From NCBI RefSeq assembly GCF_918797505.1, contig NC_092793.1, forward strand, positions 76,009,912 to 76,073,911: a stretch of 64,000 bases of DNA, written 5' to 3'. The notes beneath the pieces were generated by a model. The model saw nothing but the letters and a program-made list of their open reading frames with translations, ran no database searches and was not told the DNA's origin. This DNA comes from Bemisia tabaci (lineage: Eukaryota; Arthropoda; Insecta; Hemiptera; Aleyrodidae). The translations under genes were made by a program, and so were the position numbers. Below are positions 1-11,056 of the stretch, piece after piece. Positions within the stretch are counted from its first letter, which is position 1; each line of letters starts with the position of its first letter.

Positions 1-153
1 ACCACGTGGTGTCGCTCCCACCACATCCACGGTCGCGCCGCGACGCGACGCGTCGCGGACCGGTTGCGCCGCCCGCGGCCGCCGCCGGCGTCTGGGGCCC
101 CGCTCAGCTGATCCGTCGAATCAGCTCCGACCGAGCCGTCGCATCACTCCGCC
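1..153. other. GC-rich, CpG-rich sequence, no gene seen
   Basis: The window opens in very GC-rich DNA with many CG dinucleotides and no open frame that resembles a protein. It could belong to a CpG-rich regulatory patch or an untranslated exon, but no element can be named. It ends where a hAT MITE begins. Confidence 0.4.
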
Positions 154-317
154 CAGTGGCGCAGCGTCCTCTGCGATGAATCGATCTATTACCCGTTTAA
201 ACTTATTGATAAATATCGATTATCAGGGTGTGAACGACGGACACCTCATTAATCGATTCTTTATCGTAGTTTCGAATGGGAAACTATCGATAGCAGCTGA
301 TTCGTACTTCGCCTCTG
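154..317. mobile_element. Diverged 164-bp hAT MITE (165-bp family, copy 1)
   Basis: The left end reads CAGTGGCGCAG and the right end is the inverse of CAGAGGCGAAG. The element is flanked by an exact 8-bp duplication, ACTCCGCC, at 146-153 and 318-325. An 8-bp target duplication with CAG...CTG ends is the hallmark of hAT transposons. The interior shares the paired ATCGAT blocks and the 'cagggtgtgaacgacggacacc' type centre with copies at 11839, 18560, 18813 and 29152, but is more diverged. It encodes nothing and would have been moved by a hAT transposase acting in trans. Confidence 0.8.
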
Positions 318-528
318 ACTCCGCCCCGCGCTCACTGTGGCGCGAGAGCGCGGCCGAGCGTTCCCGCCTCTAAGATTTCAGCTCGTGTGTGCACCGACGT
401 AGTGGCGATACGGAATTGCCTCGTGCTGCATCGCGAAAGTGATGCGAGAAAGTAATTGAATAGCTTGTCTTATAAAATATCCAACTATGTTTGGAGGGGG
501 GCTATAATTCAACTTTTCGGTCCTTCAT

Positions 529-760
529 CAGGGTGTCTACTTTCAGTACAAACCGGAAAATATGAGCGAATTCTGAGTGCGTCATGCGTTTTTCAACCAC
601 ACGCAGTTAAGAACATGAACAAGGGAAACATTTGACTCAGTTTATGAAATATTTTGGTTCGTGAAATCAAGCGAATGTCACTTCGTTCTTGCCAGAAATC
701 AGGAAAAAAACTGCATTTAAATATCGGGAAAATCCAAAGTGAAATTTTAGTAGACACCCT
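529..760. mobile_element. Palindromic MITE with AGGGTGTCTAC ends
   Basis: Inverted ends AGGGTGTCTAC (530-540) and GTAGACACCCT (750-760) enclose about 210 bp of non-coding sequence. The same ends occur on the elements at 1557-1862 and 37433-37729, whose interiors differ, so the three appear to share a transposase recognition end. No target duplication was convincing here. Confidence 0.6.
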
Positions 761-1349
761 CTTTAGTAGCGTCCCCAAAAGAGCACTGTTTTTATTCTTG
801 CAGTTCGGAACCCTTCAAAACGATTAGAATGTGTGCGTTCTTATCGTTTTAATGTGTCGCGAAGGAAGAAGAAAAAAATTACCTAAAACAAAAATTAAGA
901 GATGCGTACAACCCTAAAAACAACCCTTACGCACGCATCAACCTGTCCTGTAACTTCTTGTCGAAGACAATTTTTTTTTTGTATTTAGGGATCCGAGATC
1001 GTAAACATCCTTAAATAGTTCTCTTTCCCTACAAAGCATAGCTAAGACGTTTAAAATTCCTTATATTTCGATCAGTAAGAGACCCTGAAAAACTCGGAAA
1101 ATGTCTCTAAATTTTGATTCGTCTTGACTGCGTGAACCTCTCCGGACAACTTGATTTTCGTGGGCACTGTGCGTCGACGCCAAAGACATTGGTCGACGCG
1201 CGCGTAGTCTTCCACTGAGGCTATTATTCACGTCCACGTTTCGGGCAGCTAATCTGCGTTTACCCGCGGCTCGTTACTGTCCGGCCTGGGGCTTGGGAAA
1301 CTGACGCGACGTGAAATGGACCAACCGAGCGCACGTAGACCTTTTGGTG
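761..1349. other. Unannotated AT-rich spacer
   Basis: I see no coding frame, RNA gene or inverted-repeat element in this stretch. There are homopolymer runs only, for example a T run near 970. Confidence 0.4.
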
Positions 1350-1480
1350 TTTTCGGATGCGAGACTCCCATGTTTTATCACCCAATACATCAACCCGACC
1401 CATATTCCAACTCCCGTCGACCAGGCTCGAACCCATGAAGCCCAAAGGAGTTAACCGTCGTATTCAGTATGCGCCTTCGT
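1350..1480 (-). repeat. Possible tRNA-related SINE fragment
   Basis: On the minus strand the sequence contains GGGTTCGAGCC around 1426-1436, which fits the RNA polymerase III B box (GGTTCGANNCC). An A-box-like segment about 40 bp upstream on the same strand is poor. A tRNA-derived SINE head is the simplest reading, but no poly-A tail or flanking duplication was found. Confidence 0.3.
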
Positions 1481-1556
1481 CAAGGATCGGAGTATGCTCA
1501 CGTGACGTGCAGGTTAACGGGCAGATCCTAAAACTCCATCGCGCACGGAGGAAGAA

Positions 1557-1862
1557 CAGGGTATCTGCAAGTCCGGAATTTCCGGAAAGTCCGGGGAAAA
1601 TACTGATTTTTTATGGGCGGTCCGGAAGTACTGAAAAAGTGCGGAAATTCCCCAAGAGAGTCCGGAATTTTTTCATTCTTTCGTCATTTTTGTCGAAATT
1701 TGAGCGAGGAAATTTAAGTTTTTCGAATTTTGTCAGATGGAGGTACTGGAAAAGTACTGAATTTGTCTGTTGAGGAGGTACTGAATTTCTTGGAATTGTA
1801 GGTACTGAAATAGTACCGTAAAAGTACTGATTCTTGGCCAGCCTGTTTTAGTAGACACCCTG
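1557..1862. mobile_element. 306-bp MITE with GTACTGAAAAAGTACTG repeats, copy 1
   Basis: The ends are CAGGGTATCTGCAAG and the inverse of CAGGGTGTCTAC. The interior is built of short 'tccggaa' and 'agtactgaaa' repeats. It is similar along its length to 37433-37729. A 5-bp direct repeat, AAGAA, flanks it (1552-1556 and 1863-1867) and may be the target duplication, though at 5 bp it could be chance. Confidence 0.65.
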
Positions 1863-1962
1863 AAGAACATGGATCATTAAAGGCACTAAGAGAGGATGTC
1901 CTTGTCATTATTTGTAGCGAATTCGATCTGCTCTTAACTGAGACTTTTTATCGTGACGTCAC

Positions 1963-2117
1963 CAGTGGCGAGTCTTGAAGGTTGGCAAAACTGTTGTTCC
2001 TCCATTTAAATGTATGTAAAACAATCAATTCTTGGCGAGGCACCTAAAATCGACAATTTTAAGTAATGGATTTAAATGGAGAAAGAACAATGCTGCTAAC
2101 TTGCAAAATCGCTTCTG
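1963..2117. mobile_element. 155-bp hAT MITE with exact 8-bp TSD
   Basis: The left end is CAGTGGCGAGTCTTG and the right end CAAAATCGCTTCTG. The exact duplication GACGTCAC lies at 1955-1962 and 2118-2125. The interior is a palindrome of 'ttgttcctccatttaaat' type arms. Related copies are at 3198-3349 and about 26903-27077. The CAGTGGCG end and TTTAAA arms suggest kinship with the 165-bp family. Confidence 0.85.
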
Positions 2118-2729
2118 GACGTCACCACCATCTGCACCTATCGTATTTTCACACTTTGCCCATATCTTAAAACATTTTTCGTTGAAGGGAAATTGGGACA
2201 TCTCGGTAGAATCAAAAAAATCCAAAGAGGTCTTCAACCCTTATCGAACAGAGGAAAAGAGGCGACAGGTCAAGTACCCAGATCGACAGGACATGTTATT
2301 GTTCCTACATGATCTTTATTCCCTGTCAAGTGGGAGCGTTGGGTAATTAGGGTAGTTTTTTCCAGTTGGGAGCGAAGCGCGGAGCCAGTAACGAACTCGA
2401 GAGTACCGCGCCTCCACCGTGCGGACCACATGTTACGGGAAGAGCCGTCCATGGAGCTTGTGGTTGGCCCGAACGGCAGCTGGCCGGAAGCCCCCGGGGC
2501 TCAGCTCCGCCGTTCCGAGCAAAAACCCCCTAACGACAGCCCCACGTTGCCAGATTCCTAACGACGATGACCGTTTTTACCCGATTTGATAAATCGTGCT
2601 ATCGATGGCTGTCCAAGTTATATCGATTAATCGATTGCTCAAGTATATCACCACGCCTGCATCTTTATTGCGGTGTTTTGAAATCTCCGCTCTTTCTGTT
2701 TCATTTTTTCGGAGAGGAACAAGTTTATA
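2118..2729. other. Unannotated spacer
   Basis: No gene or clear repeat boundary is seen between two MITEs. Around 2380-2540 the sequence is GC-rich without a plausible coding frame. Confidence 0.35.
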
Positions 2730-2967
2730 CTACAGTGCTAAGGGAAAACGCCGAATTTTGTCGAGTCTTCGTCGATGAAACATTTTGTAGGGCAGTTTTA
2801 ATTATTTTACCCTCAACTTTCCAGATGCTTTTCATCAAATTGCGAAAAAAAAATCACCGGAAGGTTGAAAGAGAAAAATTCACAACTTTGAAGGAAAATT
2901 CCCAGTTTACCTTTTGAAATTGGGCAACGTCTGGAGGCTCATACGGCGTTTTCCCCTAGCATGGCGG
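2730..2967. mobile_element. CTGCCGTGCTAAGG-family MITE, TA target (copy a)
   Basis: The left end CTACAGTGCTAAGG and the inverted right end CCGCCATGCTAGGG are bordered by TA on both sides (2728-2729, 2968-2969). The inner arms carry the family marks 'aaaacgccg' and 'ggctcatacggcgtttt'. The TA target would suit a Tc1/mariner-like transposase, which is an inference from the duplication alone. Confidence 0.75.
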
Positions 2968-3197
2968 TATAGCTTGAAATTTACACTGAAGATTCTACTA
3001 ACGAAAAAGAAAAATCAAGGAAGTTTTCAAGAGATTGCGTTGACTAATTTTTCGAGGAAAAAATGAAGCATGAATGGAGGTCTACGACGTCTCAAACGGA
3101 GATATGTGGTCTCGCCTTCAAGCAATCCATAAACAATGAGCGGCCCCTTTAAACACCGATTTGTCGTAAATTTTTCCCTACTTAGTCAATTCTAACC

Positions 3198-3349
3198 CAG
3201 CGACCAATCTTGCAAGGCGGCAACACCGTTTTTTCTCCATTTAAATGTATGCCAAACAATCGATTCCAGCAGCCACACGAAGAATCGATGTATTTTATGG
3301 TTTTGAACGTAGTGCTTACAGTGTTGCCAACTTCCTGGAATCGCCTCTG
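3198..3349. mobile_element. 152-bp hAT MITE related to 1963-2117
   Basis: The ends are CAGCGACCAATCTTG and ...ATCGCCTCTG. The flanks TTCTAACC (3190-3197) and TTCCAACC (3350-3357) match at 7 of 8 positions, a slightly decayed 8-bp target duplication. The arms contain 'ctccatttaaatgtatg', as in the 1963 copy. Confidence 0.7.
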
Positions 3350-4275
3350 TTCCAACCGGTCCGAAAATGCGTGTAATGAAAACATCAGTAACCGTTCCGG
3401 AAAATGGTCATTTTACAAGGTGAAATTCGACAACGTCGGATGATCGGAGGATCCACTCAACGAGTTCCGAAACGACGGACGCACGTCGGGTCACTTTGAG
3501 TAGTTGCGAGGTTTTGGTCCAGCTTGGCCTCGTGTGGTGCCCCCTGAGGGGGGAGGGGGAGGCGCAGCCACTCTACTCCAGGGCCGACATCGGCCTCTGC
3601 GATGCGAGACGTCCCGTCCCGAAGTTTTTGTCAGCTCAGCGCGGCGCGGTTCGATTCCTGGAAAGTTTGAGAGCCGAGAGTTTTTCCCGTGGAAACGCGG
3701 GACCCGGGACTGGCCGGAGACGCCACCGCTTCGAGTCGCAGCTTCCTGCGGCGCATTCCACGGTCCGGCTCGAAATCGGAGACTCTATGCTTCGGACCTC
3801 ACACTCGTGGCTACCCGCTCCCCGTCTCTGTAAGTGCAATAAGTGCAGTAAGTGCATGCAACAAGTTCGGACAAAACGGACCTAGAACCGACCGAGCGAC
3901 AATTTTACTCGGCGAATCCCCAGTTCTTCGTAAAATTGTCAATGCTCATCCCGAAGGCTCTCGGAAATCATAGAGAGATAAAAAGGTGTTTGCATCTTGA
4001 GGTTTGTTCACCCTGTGACGTACGTCGTCACAACCTAGCCAGCGAAATCCGGAATTCGAAGTATGAAAACGGACCATAATGTTTTGAACACACTACGAAC
4101 AAAAGATTAGGTATTGGTAAGGCTCTAAAGTTTTCCTAAACCACCCTAAGCTGACTGAGGGCTAATAATTATGATTAATGTGAATGAATAATTACAGTAT
4201 CATCAAGTAACTAAATGTAAACGAACGCGTTGAACTGAGAACTGTCAGTATAGATATACTTCTGGAAGAAAATTG
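3350..4275. other. Spacer with GC-rich patch
   Basis: A GC-rich segment at about 3490-3830 gives several overlapping short open frames on both strands, which is what GC-rich non-coding DNA does. None looks like a known protein. The rest is AT-rich with nothing recognisable. The simple repeat 'aagtgcaataagtgcagtaagtgc' type sequence lies at 3833-3857. Confidence 0.35.
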
Positions 4276-4330
4276 ATTCAGTCCAGTGGCGTAACGGGCG
4301 CCCCCGCAGACCCTGCTATGCAGGGGGGCC

Positions 4331-5145
4331 CTAGGGTGCGTCAAAAAAAATGAAAGTCTGAAATGTTCCGCTCCCCAGGCGGCAATCGATGACGTTTGGT
4401 AAAAAAACATGTTTGCCAAAATTTGGGCCAATTTCAATCATTTTAAATGGTGCCAAAGGTCAATTTTGTGATGAAATTATGATATTTTGGTTTAGACCTC
4501 GATTTCGTACAAAAAACTCGATTTTACGCTGAAATCGTGCGTTTACGAGAAATATGTCAAAGAACTCGACTTGTAGAGGATGAAATTTTACACTAGGAGG
4601 ACGTCTTTGTAACCGATAAAAATCAAATTGAACTAGAAAAACTCAACTCGGTATTTATTTTGTTGGTCCTCAGAATTTCCGAGGTCTTACTAAGTAGAGG
4701 TTTAAAAGACTCATTTTTCACGAAAATAAGTCGAAAGAGGGTATAAATGAACTGTAGGCAAGTGTTGAGGATGCAAATGTCATCAGAACTTCCTCAGTTT
4801 CAAAAAAAGTTCCAACTATTTTGCACAATCCTCCAAAAAGTGTACGACTCGAGAAGCAGGATCGTGCTATAATAGTAGGGGGAAAGTGCGGTTTGACCGG
4901 GAAAAATTGCGTAACAAACTTTCCCTATGTAATCGTCATCAGTAGGTCCCCCTGAACAACTTCCTAAAAGTTAAAAATGGCCCGACCCCGGAATATCCCT
5001 CAAAAAAGTTAAAATTGAAAATGGCGGCCGTAATAAGAGGGTCCGGGAAATCGGTATTTTAAAATGCTCATCCTGTCTCATCATGTGAGGTATCATTTCC
5101 TATGTAATTTTGGTCGTAGATTTCATAAATGAATTCCGCAAGGCC
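4331..5145 (+). repeat. Left arm of 815-bp inverted repeat
   Basis: This arm is the inverse of 5364-6178. It starts at 'ctagggtgcgtc' and ends at 'ccgcaaggcc'. A transcript through both arms would fold into a long double-stranded hairpin. Confidence 0.92.
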
Positions 5146-5363
5146 TCTTCTGAGCTTACGTTTCTCTCGGTAGTCGTATGTTTCCTTTAATTTCCTTTAT
5201 TAAATACATTTATAACATCAAATTTAAGTTTCTTGGCCATAAATACATGAAAATAAAGACACTTCACTTTCCTTGTTCCTTCGGTGAATATTTAAAAAAT
5301 GCAACCTCCTGCCTTTCACATTTGGCCGCCATCTTTGATTTGGAGCGCCCCCTTTGGCCGGAG

Positions 5364-6178
5364 GGCCTTGCGGAATTCATTTATGAAATCTACGACCAAA
5401 ATTACATAGGAAATGATACCTCACATGATGAGACAGGATGAGCATTTTAAAATACCGATTTCCCGGACCCTCTTATTACGGCCGCCATTTTCAATTTTAA
5501 CTTTTTTGAGGGATATTCCGGGGTCGGGCCATTTTTAACTTTTAGGAAGTTGTTCAGGGGGACCTACTGATGACGATTACATAGGGAAAGTTTGTTACGC
5601 AATTTTTCCCGGTCAAACCGCACTTTCCCCCTACTATTATAGCACGATCCTGCTTCTCGAGTCGTACACTTTTTGGAGGATTGTGCAAAATAGTTGGAAC
5701 TTTTTTTGAAACTGAGGAAGTTCTGATGACATTTGCATCCTCAACACTTGCCTACAGTTCATTTATACCCTCTTTCGACTTATTTTCGTGAAAAATGAGT
5801 CTTTTAAACCTCTACTTAGTAAGACCTCGGAAATTCTGAGGACCAACAAAATAAATACCGAGTTGAGTTTTTCTAGTTCAATTTGATTTTTATCGGTTAC
5901 AAAGACGTCCTCCTAGTGTAAAATTTCATCCTCTACAAGTCGAGTTCTTTGACATATTTCTCGTAAACGCACGATTTCAGCGTAAAATCGAGTTTTTTGT
6001 ACGAAATCGAGGTCTAAACCAAAATATCATAATTTCATCACAAAATTGACCTTTGGCACCATTTAAAATGATTGAAATTGGCCCAAATTTTGGCAAACAT
6101 GTTTTTTTACCAAACGTCATCGATTGCCGCCTGGGGAGCGGAACATTTCAGACTTTCATTTTTTTTGACGCACCCTAG
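5364..6178 (-). repeat. Right arm of 815-bp inverted repeat
   Basis: This arm is the inverse of 4331-5145. It starts at 'ggccttgcgg' and ends at 'gacgcaccctag'. The open frame at its outer edge (from 6072, beginning MKLAQILANMFF) also appears inverted at the left arm only because the arms are copies; it is not evidence of a gene. Confidence 0.92.
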
Positions 6179-6810
6179 GGGGCCCAGGCGCCTAGGGGGC
6201 CCTCGGCCGCCGGAATTTTTTTTCTCTCTCTCTTTGATGCTTAGCTTTGGTTTCGAACTTTGGGCCTTTACTTTACTTACCGAGATGGGGCTTCTTCCTC
6301 TGATTTTTATTGTTAGTTCGGGGTTTTTCATACTTCTTTCGGACTGTTCCGGACTTTTTGTTTGCTGGAGGGCCCCTGCCTTCCAATGTCCACTCAGTGA
6401 TTACTAAAAATTGTCTCTTTTTTGTCATTTTTCGTATTTCGGGCTTTGGTAGGTCTAAGAATCTAATGGGTCCCCAAGGCCCTTGGGGGCCCTTTGATTA
6501 TTGGGCCTGGGCCCCCCTGTAGATCCTTCGGCCTGGGCTGGGCTGGGCCCCCGCCACCCTTTGGATCCTTGATCCTTTAGGGGCCCCATTTATTCGGATA
6601 CGGGATCCGAGACGGTGAGGGGTGAGGCATTCCAAGTCCAAATCCGTGATTTGAGATGTATCGGGCCCAAAAATGGGAAGGGGCGAGAGAGGGAGAGGTG
6701 CGGGAGGGGGATAATTTTGGAATTTTATCGGCATATGGGGGGGGGGGGGGAACCTAGAAACATTTTTGCGGGGGGGCCCAGCGGAACTCCGTTACGCCAC
6801 TGATTCAGTC

Positions 6811-9035
6811 GCATGAGAATCAATGCTTTCCGCCTGTTTACCATTCAAATTAAGTTCATCGGCAATTTTATCATAGGCGTGCAAAATGTGAGCACACTCG
6901 CGCCACAAAGCGGGAAATTTTCCCACGGATCGAGCACGAAATTTATTTTCTCGCGCCTCATTCGCGTGAAGTTGGGAATGTCGCATTTGGTCAGAGCTCG
7001 TCGAATTTTTTTCCGCGCGCCGCGCCGGTCCCCTCGGCGAATTCCGATGATCGGAATATTGTAATCGATAGCTACGAAAATAACGAGCGATGGCTTCGAC
7101 CGAAAATCAGTCGTCGTTACGTAAGCTGCAATGGGCGTCGTCGGAAAATCTCCAGGTTGTTAAACTCAGGTGCGTTGAAAGCGCAGCTCCTCTCGCAATA
7201 AAAACTCGTCCCGGCGTCCAAAAGGGAAAGTAGAGGTCAAAACTCTCGGCCGGGTCCTATGACCGCTTTCGAAAATGCTCGACGGATAATTCGACTGTTG
7301 CTGGAAGCTGCTAACAACGACGCAATTTTCCGGACTATTTTGGCCAGCTTTGGCCACGCTCGGAATTTAATGCACATCGTTTCATCAATCTTATGTAATC
7401 AGTGGATTGTGCCCTGGAGCTTGGAACTGTGCCATGATGGCCAAGGCCTACGAATGCAATTTGCCGCAGACCCTGTACTTGTCCTGAATTGGATTCAAAT
7501 CCTAGCCGAGGTTTGAGCTGTCGAAAAAGTTTTCCGACACCTGCAAGGGCGCAACTCGGAAAACCGCGGCGAAGGCGATGGTGCATGTTCATGTTGAATG
7601 CTCCTCGTCTTAGGTGTCTGAGAAAGGAAGTGTTTATGTCGATTGTCTGAGTTCCATCCCGCTCCGATCCGAGTCATAATTGGCCGTAACCTTTAAAGTT
7701 CGCCAAAGTTCCAGTCGTTCCTTTCACACGTGATCGAACCTACCCCCTCGAGAATTCATCTTTACACAGCTGAAATATGAGAAGTTGTAAGGTTGAAAAT
7801 GAACCCACTGTCCTTGCGCTTTTTACTTGTAGCTCCGTTGATCAATGGGCTCCTTGACAAAGACTGGAGTGGAAAAAATGTGCTAGCACTCGTATTTCCA
7901 CAAAACTTTACGTAGAAAACTATTCACAAAGTAGAAAATTCGGAAATCAACCCCTGCACAAAATAATATCAATATTCTTAGCTCAGATAGATTGAATGAA
8001 AGTTAGATTATACTAATGACGTCATTGGTATTTTTGAAATTTAAGCAGTGTTAACTGTAAACACCTCTACCTTGATTAAAAGCTAATTTTGAGGCTTCCT
8101 GTAGTGCGATTCATTTTTCGCGTAAGATCTTACGGGAATATGTTTTATGAAGTGCTTTAAGTATCTCATATCTTGTCCAAAGACCCATTGCACCTCCGTA
8201 TCTAACACTAAACAGAATCAGCTAACAGTATTAAACGTTGCCAATTTCCGTTCTTTTTTCACTATTTCAACACGAGATCCAATAACATATCCTCTGCGTT
8301 CGAAGCTTTCAAATGACACTACTTTTCCGATTCGGGCTCTCATGTCTCAAGGTGTGTTCTCAAAGTCTGGCCCTAGATTGTTTATTCGGAGTCTCTTCTA
8401 AAGGAAGCTGAAAACTGTGGCCGACCACCTATCCTTCCTTCGTCGGGAATTGCGCAAAAAAGCGAAATAAAATGTCCACCTGGCGAAATTGCGTGGACTG
8501 AGCGAGGCGCCAGCCTCTAGTAACCGGCGATCGATCGTCAAAAGTGAGGTTATGTTCACTGAACTTGCGTCCGGTTTCATTAGGGGCCGTCCTCGTCTTT
8601 CTCCGGTGCTAAATCGAGCGTATGTCTCTTGCTCTGCCGTAAAGTAAGTCCCATTTTTCGATGAGCCTCGAGGTCCCTAAGAATGCTCGCTGTCGAGGGC
8701 TCATCACGTAATTCAGGCTCTCGGTTTCAACGCGGACTGACGAGCGGTAAACTCGTATCGATCGGCGTCTATTCATTCCGGCCGGGGCGAGCGGGAGCGC
8801 CTAATGCGGCCGCCCGAAAATTGAGTAATTTCGGCCGAGGCACGAGGAAAAGGCCGAAATTACCACCCACCGGTTTATGGACACCGGCCGATGTAGTGTT
8901 AAAACAGTTAGGGCTCATTACGGCCCGAAATACGGCCAGGAATCGTGTGGTTGGAAACGAGAGAAGGTGAGGCGGGAACAATTACTCACCCGACGATATC
9001 CATGCTCCTCATTGTCAGCGCACAGTTGAGCCGGT
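6811..9035. other. Unannotated 2.2-kb spacer
   Basis: I find no protein-like frame, no RNA gene and no inverted-repeat element with defined ends here. The composition is mixed, with moderately GC-rich parts at 6990-7060 and 8680-8960. Confidence 0.35.
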
Positions 9036-9454
9036 CACTGAAAAAAAATTCTCGGCCTTTTTACCTCGGTCCGTTGGTACCTTTACCATCTCACTTTTTT
9101 GACAATTATTGGTAATTTTACAAAGACAGACTGGTAAGCTTACCTAAAAACCGGTGTTTTTTCTGTTTTTTTTTTTTTTTTTTTTCAGGTAAGAATACCA
9201 CTGTTATTGGTAATCAATTTCCGGTAACTTTGCCATTTTATCTCGGTAATTCTACCACAGTCGATAAAAAATATTGGCGTTTTTACCAAGGTCCAGTAAA
9301 ATTACCGAGAAAGTTAAGTAATTTTACCGAGATTTCTCGGTAAAATTACCAATTCCATAAATGGTAATTTCACCAAGAAAAAACTGGGATCAAATAGAAC
9401 CCTGAATTCTTGGTAATTTTACCCTTTTCAATACACCGAGATTTTTTTTCAGTG
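9036..9454. mobile_element. 419-bp palindromic MITE with CACTGAAAAAAAA ends and GGTAAAATTACC units
   Basis: The ends CACTGAAAAAAAATTCTCGG and the inverse of CACTGAAAAAAAATCTCGG are nearly identical. The interior repeats the words 'ggtaa', 'ttacc' and the self-complementary 'ggtaattttacc' many times, so it can fold in several registers. A T-rich run lies at 9165-9185. No convincing target duplication was found. The CACTG-plus-A-run end is shared in form with elements at 13769 and 57278. Confidence 0.7.
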
Positions 9455-10338
9455 TAGACTTCGCGAGGCCTCAATTTCAGCAGTTTTCAATATGATTTTA
9501 AGTATATTTCCATCGTGCAGTCTGCTTTATGTACACAAATCAGAGGCTCCTTGTTTTAAATTTGATGTGAAATCGGGTTGGAGTACTGTCAGGTTCGGTG
9601 AATCGGGAGTGTTGAGGGTGAAAATATTTAGAAAACGCTAGCGGAGCTCTGGGGGACGTTTGACACTGTCTCCTAAAATTTCGCTTTGAATGAACTTATG
9701 ACAGAAAGGTGAATCGATCAAAAATACGATCGTCAAACGGGGATGAAGCTTTGTGCTGCAAGCCTGCCTTTATTTAGTGTTTCATTTGCGCTAAGCTTAC
9801 AGGACTTGACTCTTCGAGGTTTATTTCTTGTGTAAAGCTATCTTTTTCCCACATTTTTCAATCCATCCCACTATATTTCACTGCTCATGTATTGCAACGC
9901 CATTTACTGTCTCCTTTTGTTTCTATAACCATATTTTGGACTTGCATTGAACCAATCGCGCTAGTTTTTGACAATACAGTGTAAATTGTCGGTTGATAGT
10001 TCGCTCTCAGTTGAGGCTCATGACTTTTTCGGGTGTTAGTTCTTAGTGTGCGGTGTTGCCGTCTCTCCTGTATTAAATGTAGATTTTCAGGGTCCCCGGT
10101 GCTGAATCTGGCATCGTCGCGTATGAGTGAGTCGTCGAATAGTTTGTTAGCCCGGTTTTACATAAGCCCGAGCACGCGGGTGAGTCGTTTTATGGCGTAG
10201 ACAAGTTTTATGGCCAGTTGGGAGCTTGGGCCGCAAGACGAACCGGGCTCATATCCGTCTGCCACCGGACCAGAACGCTCGGTGCTCGCCGGTTGGCCTA
10301 CCCGACGCCTTCCGGTGGATGAAATGCGTAGACTAGTT
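9455..10338. other. Unannotated spacer
   Basis: No coding exon is seen. On the minus strand about 10215-10320 resembles tRNA-like SINE sequence (GAGCCCGGTTCGTC), but the match to the pol III boxes is too weak to call separately. Confidence 0.3.
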
Positions 10339-10591
10339 CTGCCATGCTGAGGAAAAACGCCGTATGAACATTCGACAGTTGCCCAACCTCCCTTGATAAA
10401 ACGTGTATTTTTGACAATGATCATGCCTATTTTTCCTTGAAATTTCCAAATATTTTAGATTAAATTGCGCACGAAATTGTGTGAAATTTTTGGGAAATAA
10501 TATTCACAATTTTCCCAATGAATTCGGTTTTTATCGGAGGAAACTTGGCAACGTCTGAAGGCTCATACGGCGTTATTCTTTAGCATGACAG
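10339..10591. mobile_element. CTGCCGTGCTAAGG-family MITE (copy b)
   Basis: It runs from CTGCCATGCTGAGG to the inverse of CTGTCATGCTAAAG. It has the family interior: 'aaaaacgccgtatgaac' near the left and 'ggctcatacggcgtta' near the right. The flanking TA pair is not preserved. Confidence 0.75.
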
Positions 10592-10628
10592 ACTTGGGGC
10601 ATGGAATCCCGTTGAAGAGACTGGAGCA

Positions 10629-10800
10629 GTGGAGCTCCTCGTGAATGGAGCCAGGAACCGGATTCGTCGTCTCGGTCAGGACCGGGAGTCGAACCCGGTA
10701 CTCGGCGCAAGGCGATCAGCTGTCCTGACCACCGGACCGCGAAAACAGGGGTCTCCCGCTATCGCCACACGTGGTCGGAGCGTAAACCCACGACTGGAAC
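10629..10800 (-). repeat. tRNA-related SINE-like sequence
   Basis: The minus strand carries an exact B box, GGTTCGACTCC, at 10685-10695 inside a stem CCGGG...CCCGG, and about 30 bp upstream a partial A-box-like TGGTCAGGACAGC (10717-10731). A functional tRNA is unlikely because no 7-bp acceptor stem at the right spacing is present. A tRNA-derived SINE head fits best. Confidence 0.4.
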
Positions 10801-11056
10801 GCGCCACTGTTCTCATTAACCACCCTATTGTTTTAGCTTAGCTCAATTTACTCCCGCGCAGGGATGAATGAATGCGCCCTAACTGTGTTGCAAAATTGCA
10901 CCAAAATACCTGAATTTTCTCACACATAGAGCAGCTTTTCAAACTTTGTAAGCGCCACCCGGTGTTGTAAAGTTAGTGTACATTGGTCTTCACCCAACAT
11001 GAGTCCTGAATCCTGATTTTTGTCGAATATTCCTTTTTTCAATTTTCAAGGATATA

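Larger units (their letters stand above)
4284..6802. mobile_element. Giant foldback hAT-type element, 2519 bp, 8-bp TSD
   Basis: The ends CAGTGGCGTAACGG and CCGTTACGCCACTG are inverted copies, flanked by the exact duplication ATTCAGTC (4276-4283, 6803-6810). Inside are two long arms, 4331-5145 and 5364-6178, each 815 bp, that are inverse copies; every stretch compared by eye matched and the paired coordinates always sum to 10509, so there is no net indel. The loop is 5146-5363. A further ~610 bp (6179-6790), GC-rich and poly-G bearing, lies only on the right side. No transposase is encoded, so the element is non-autonomous. The intact TSD shows it moved as one unit, palindrome included. Confidence 0.9.

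Noticed and set aside
4192..6407. Two frames beginning MKLAQILANMFF in opposite orientation, suggesting duplicated genes
   Set aside because: They are the same sequence in the two arms of the palindrome and diverge as soon as the arms end. There is no sign of a protein family.
10672..10742. Functional tRNA gene on the minus strand
   Set aside because: The B box and T arm are good, but no 7-bp acceptor stem or anticodon arm forms at the correct spacing. It is kept only as a SINE-like sequence.
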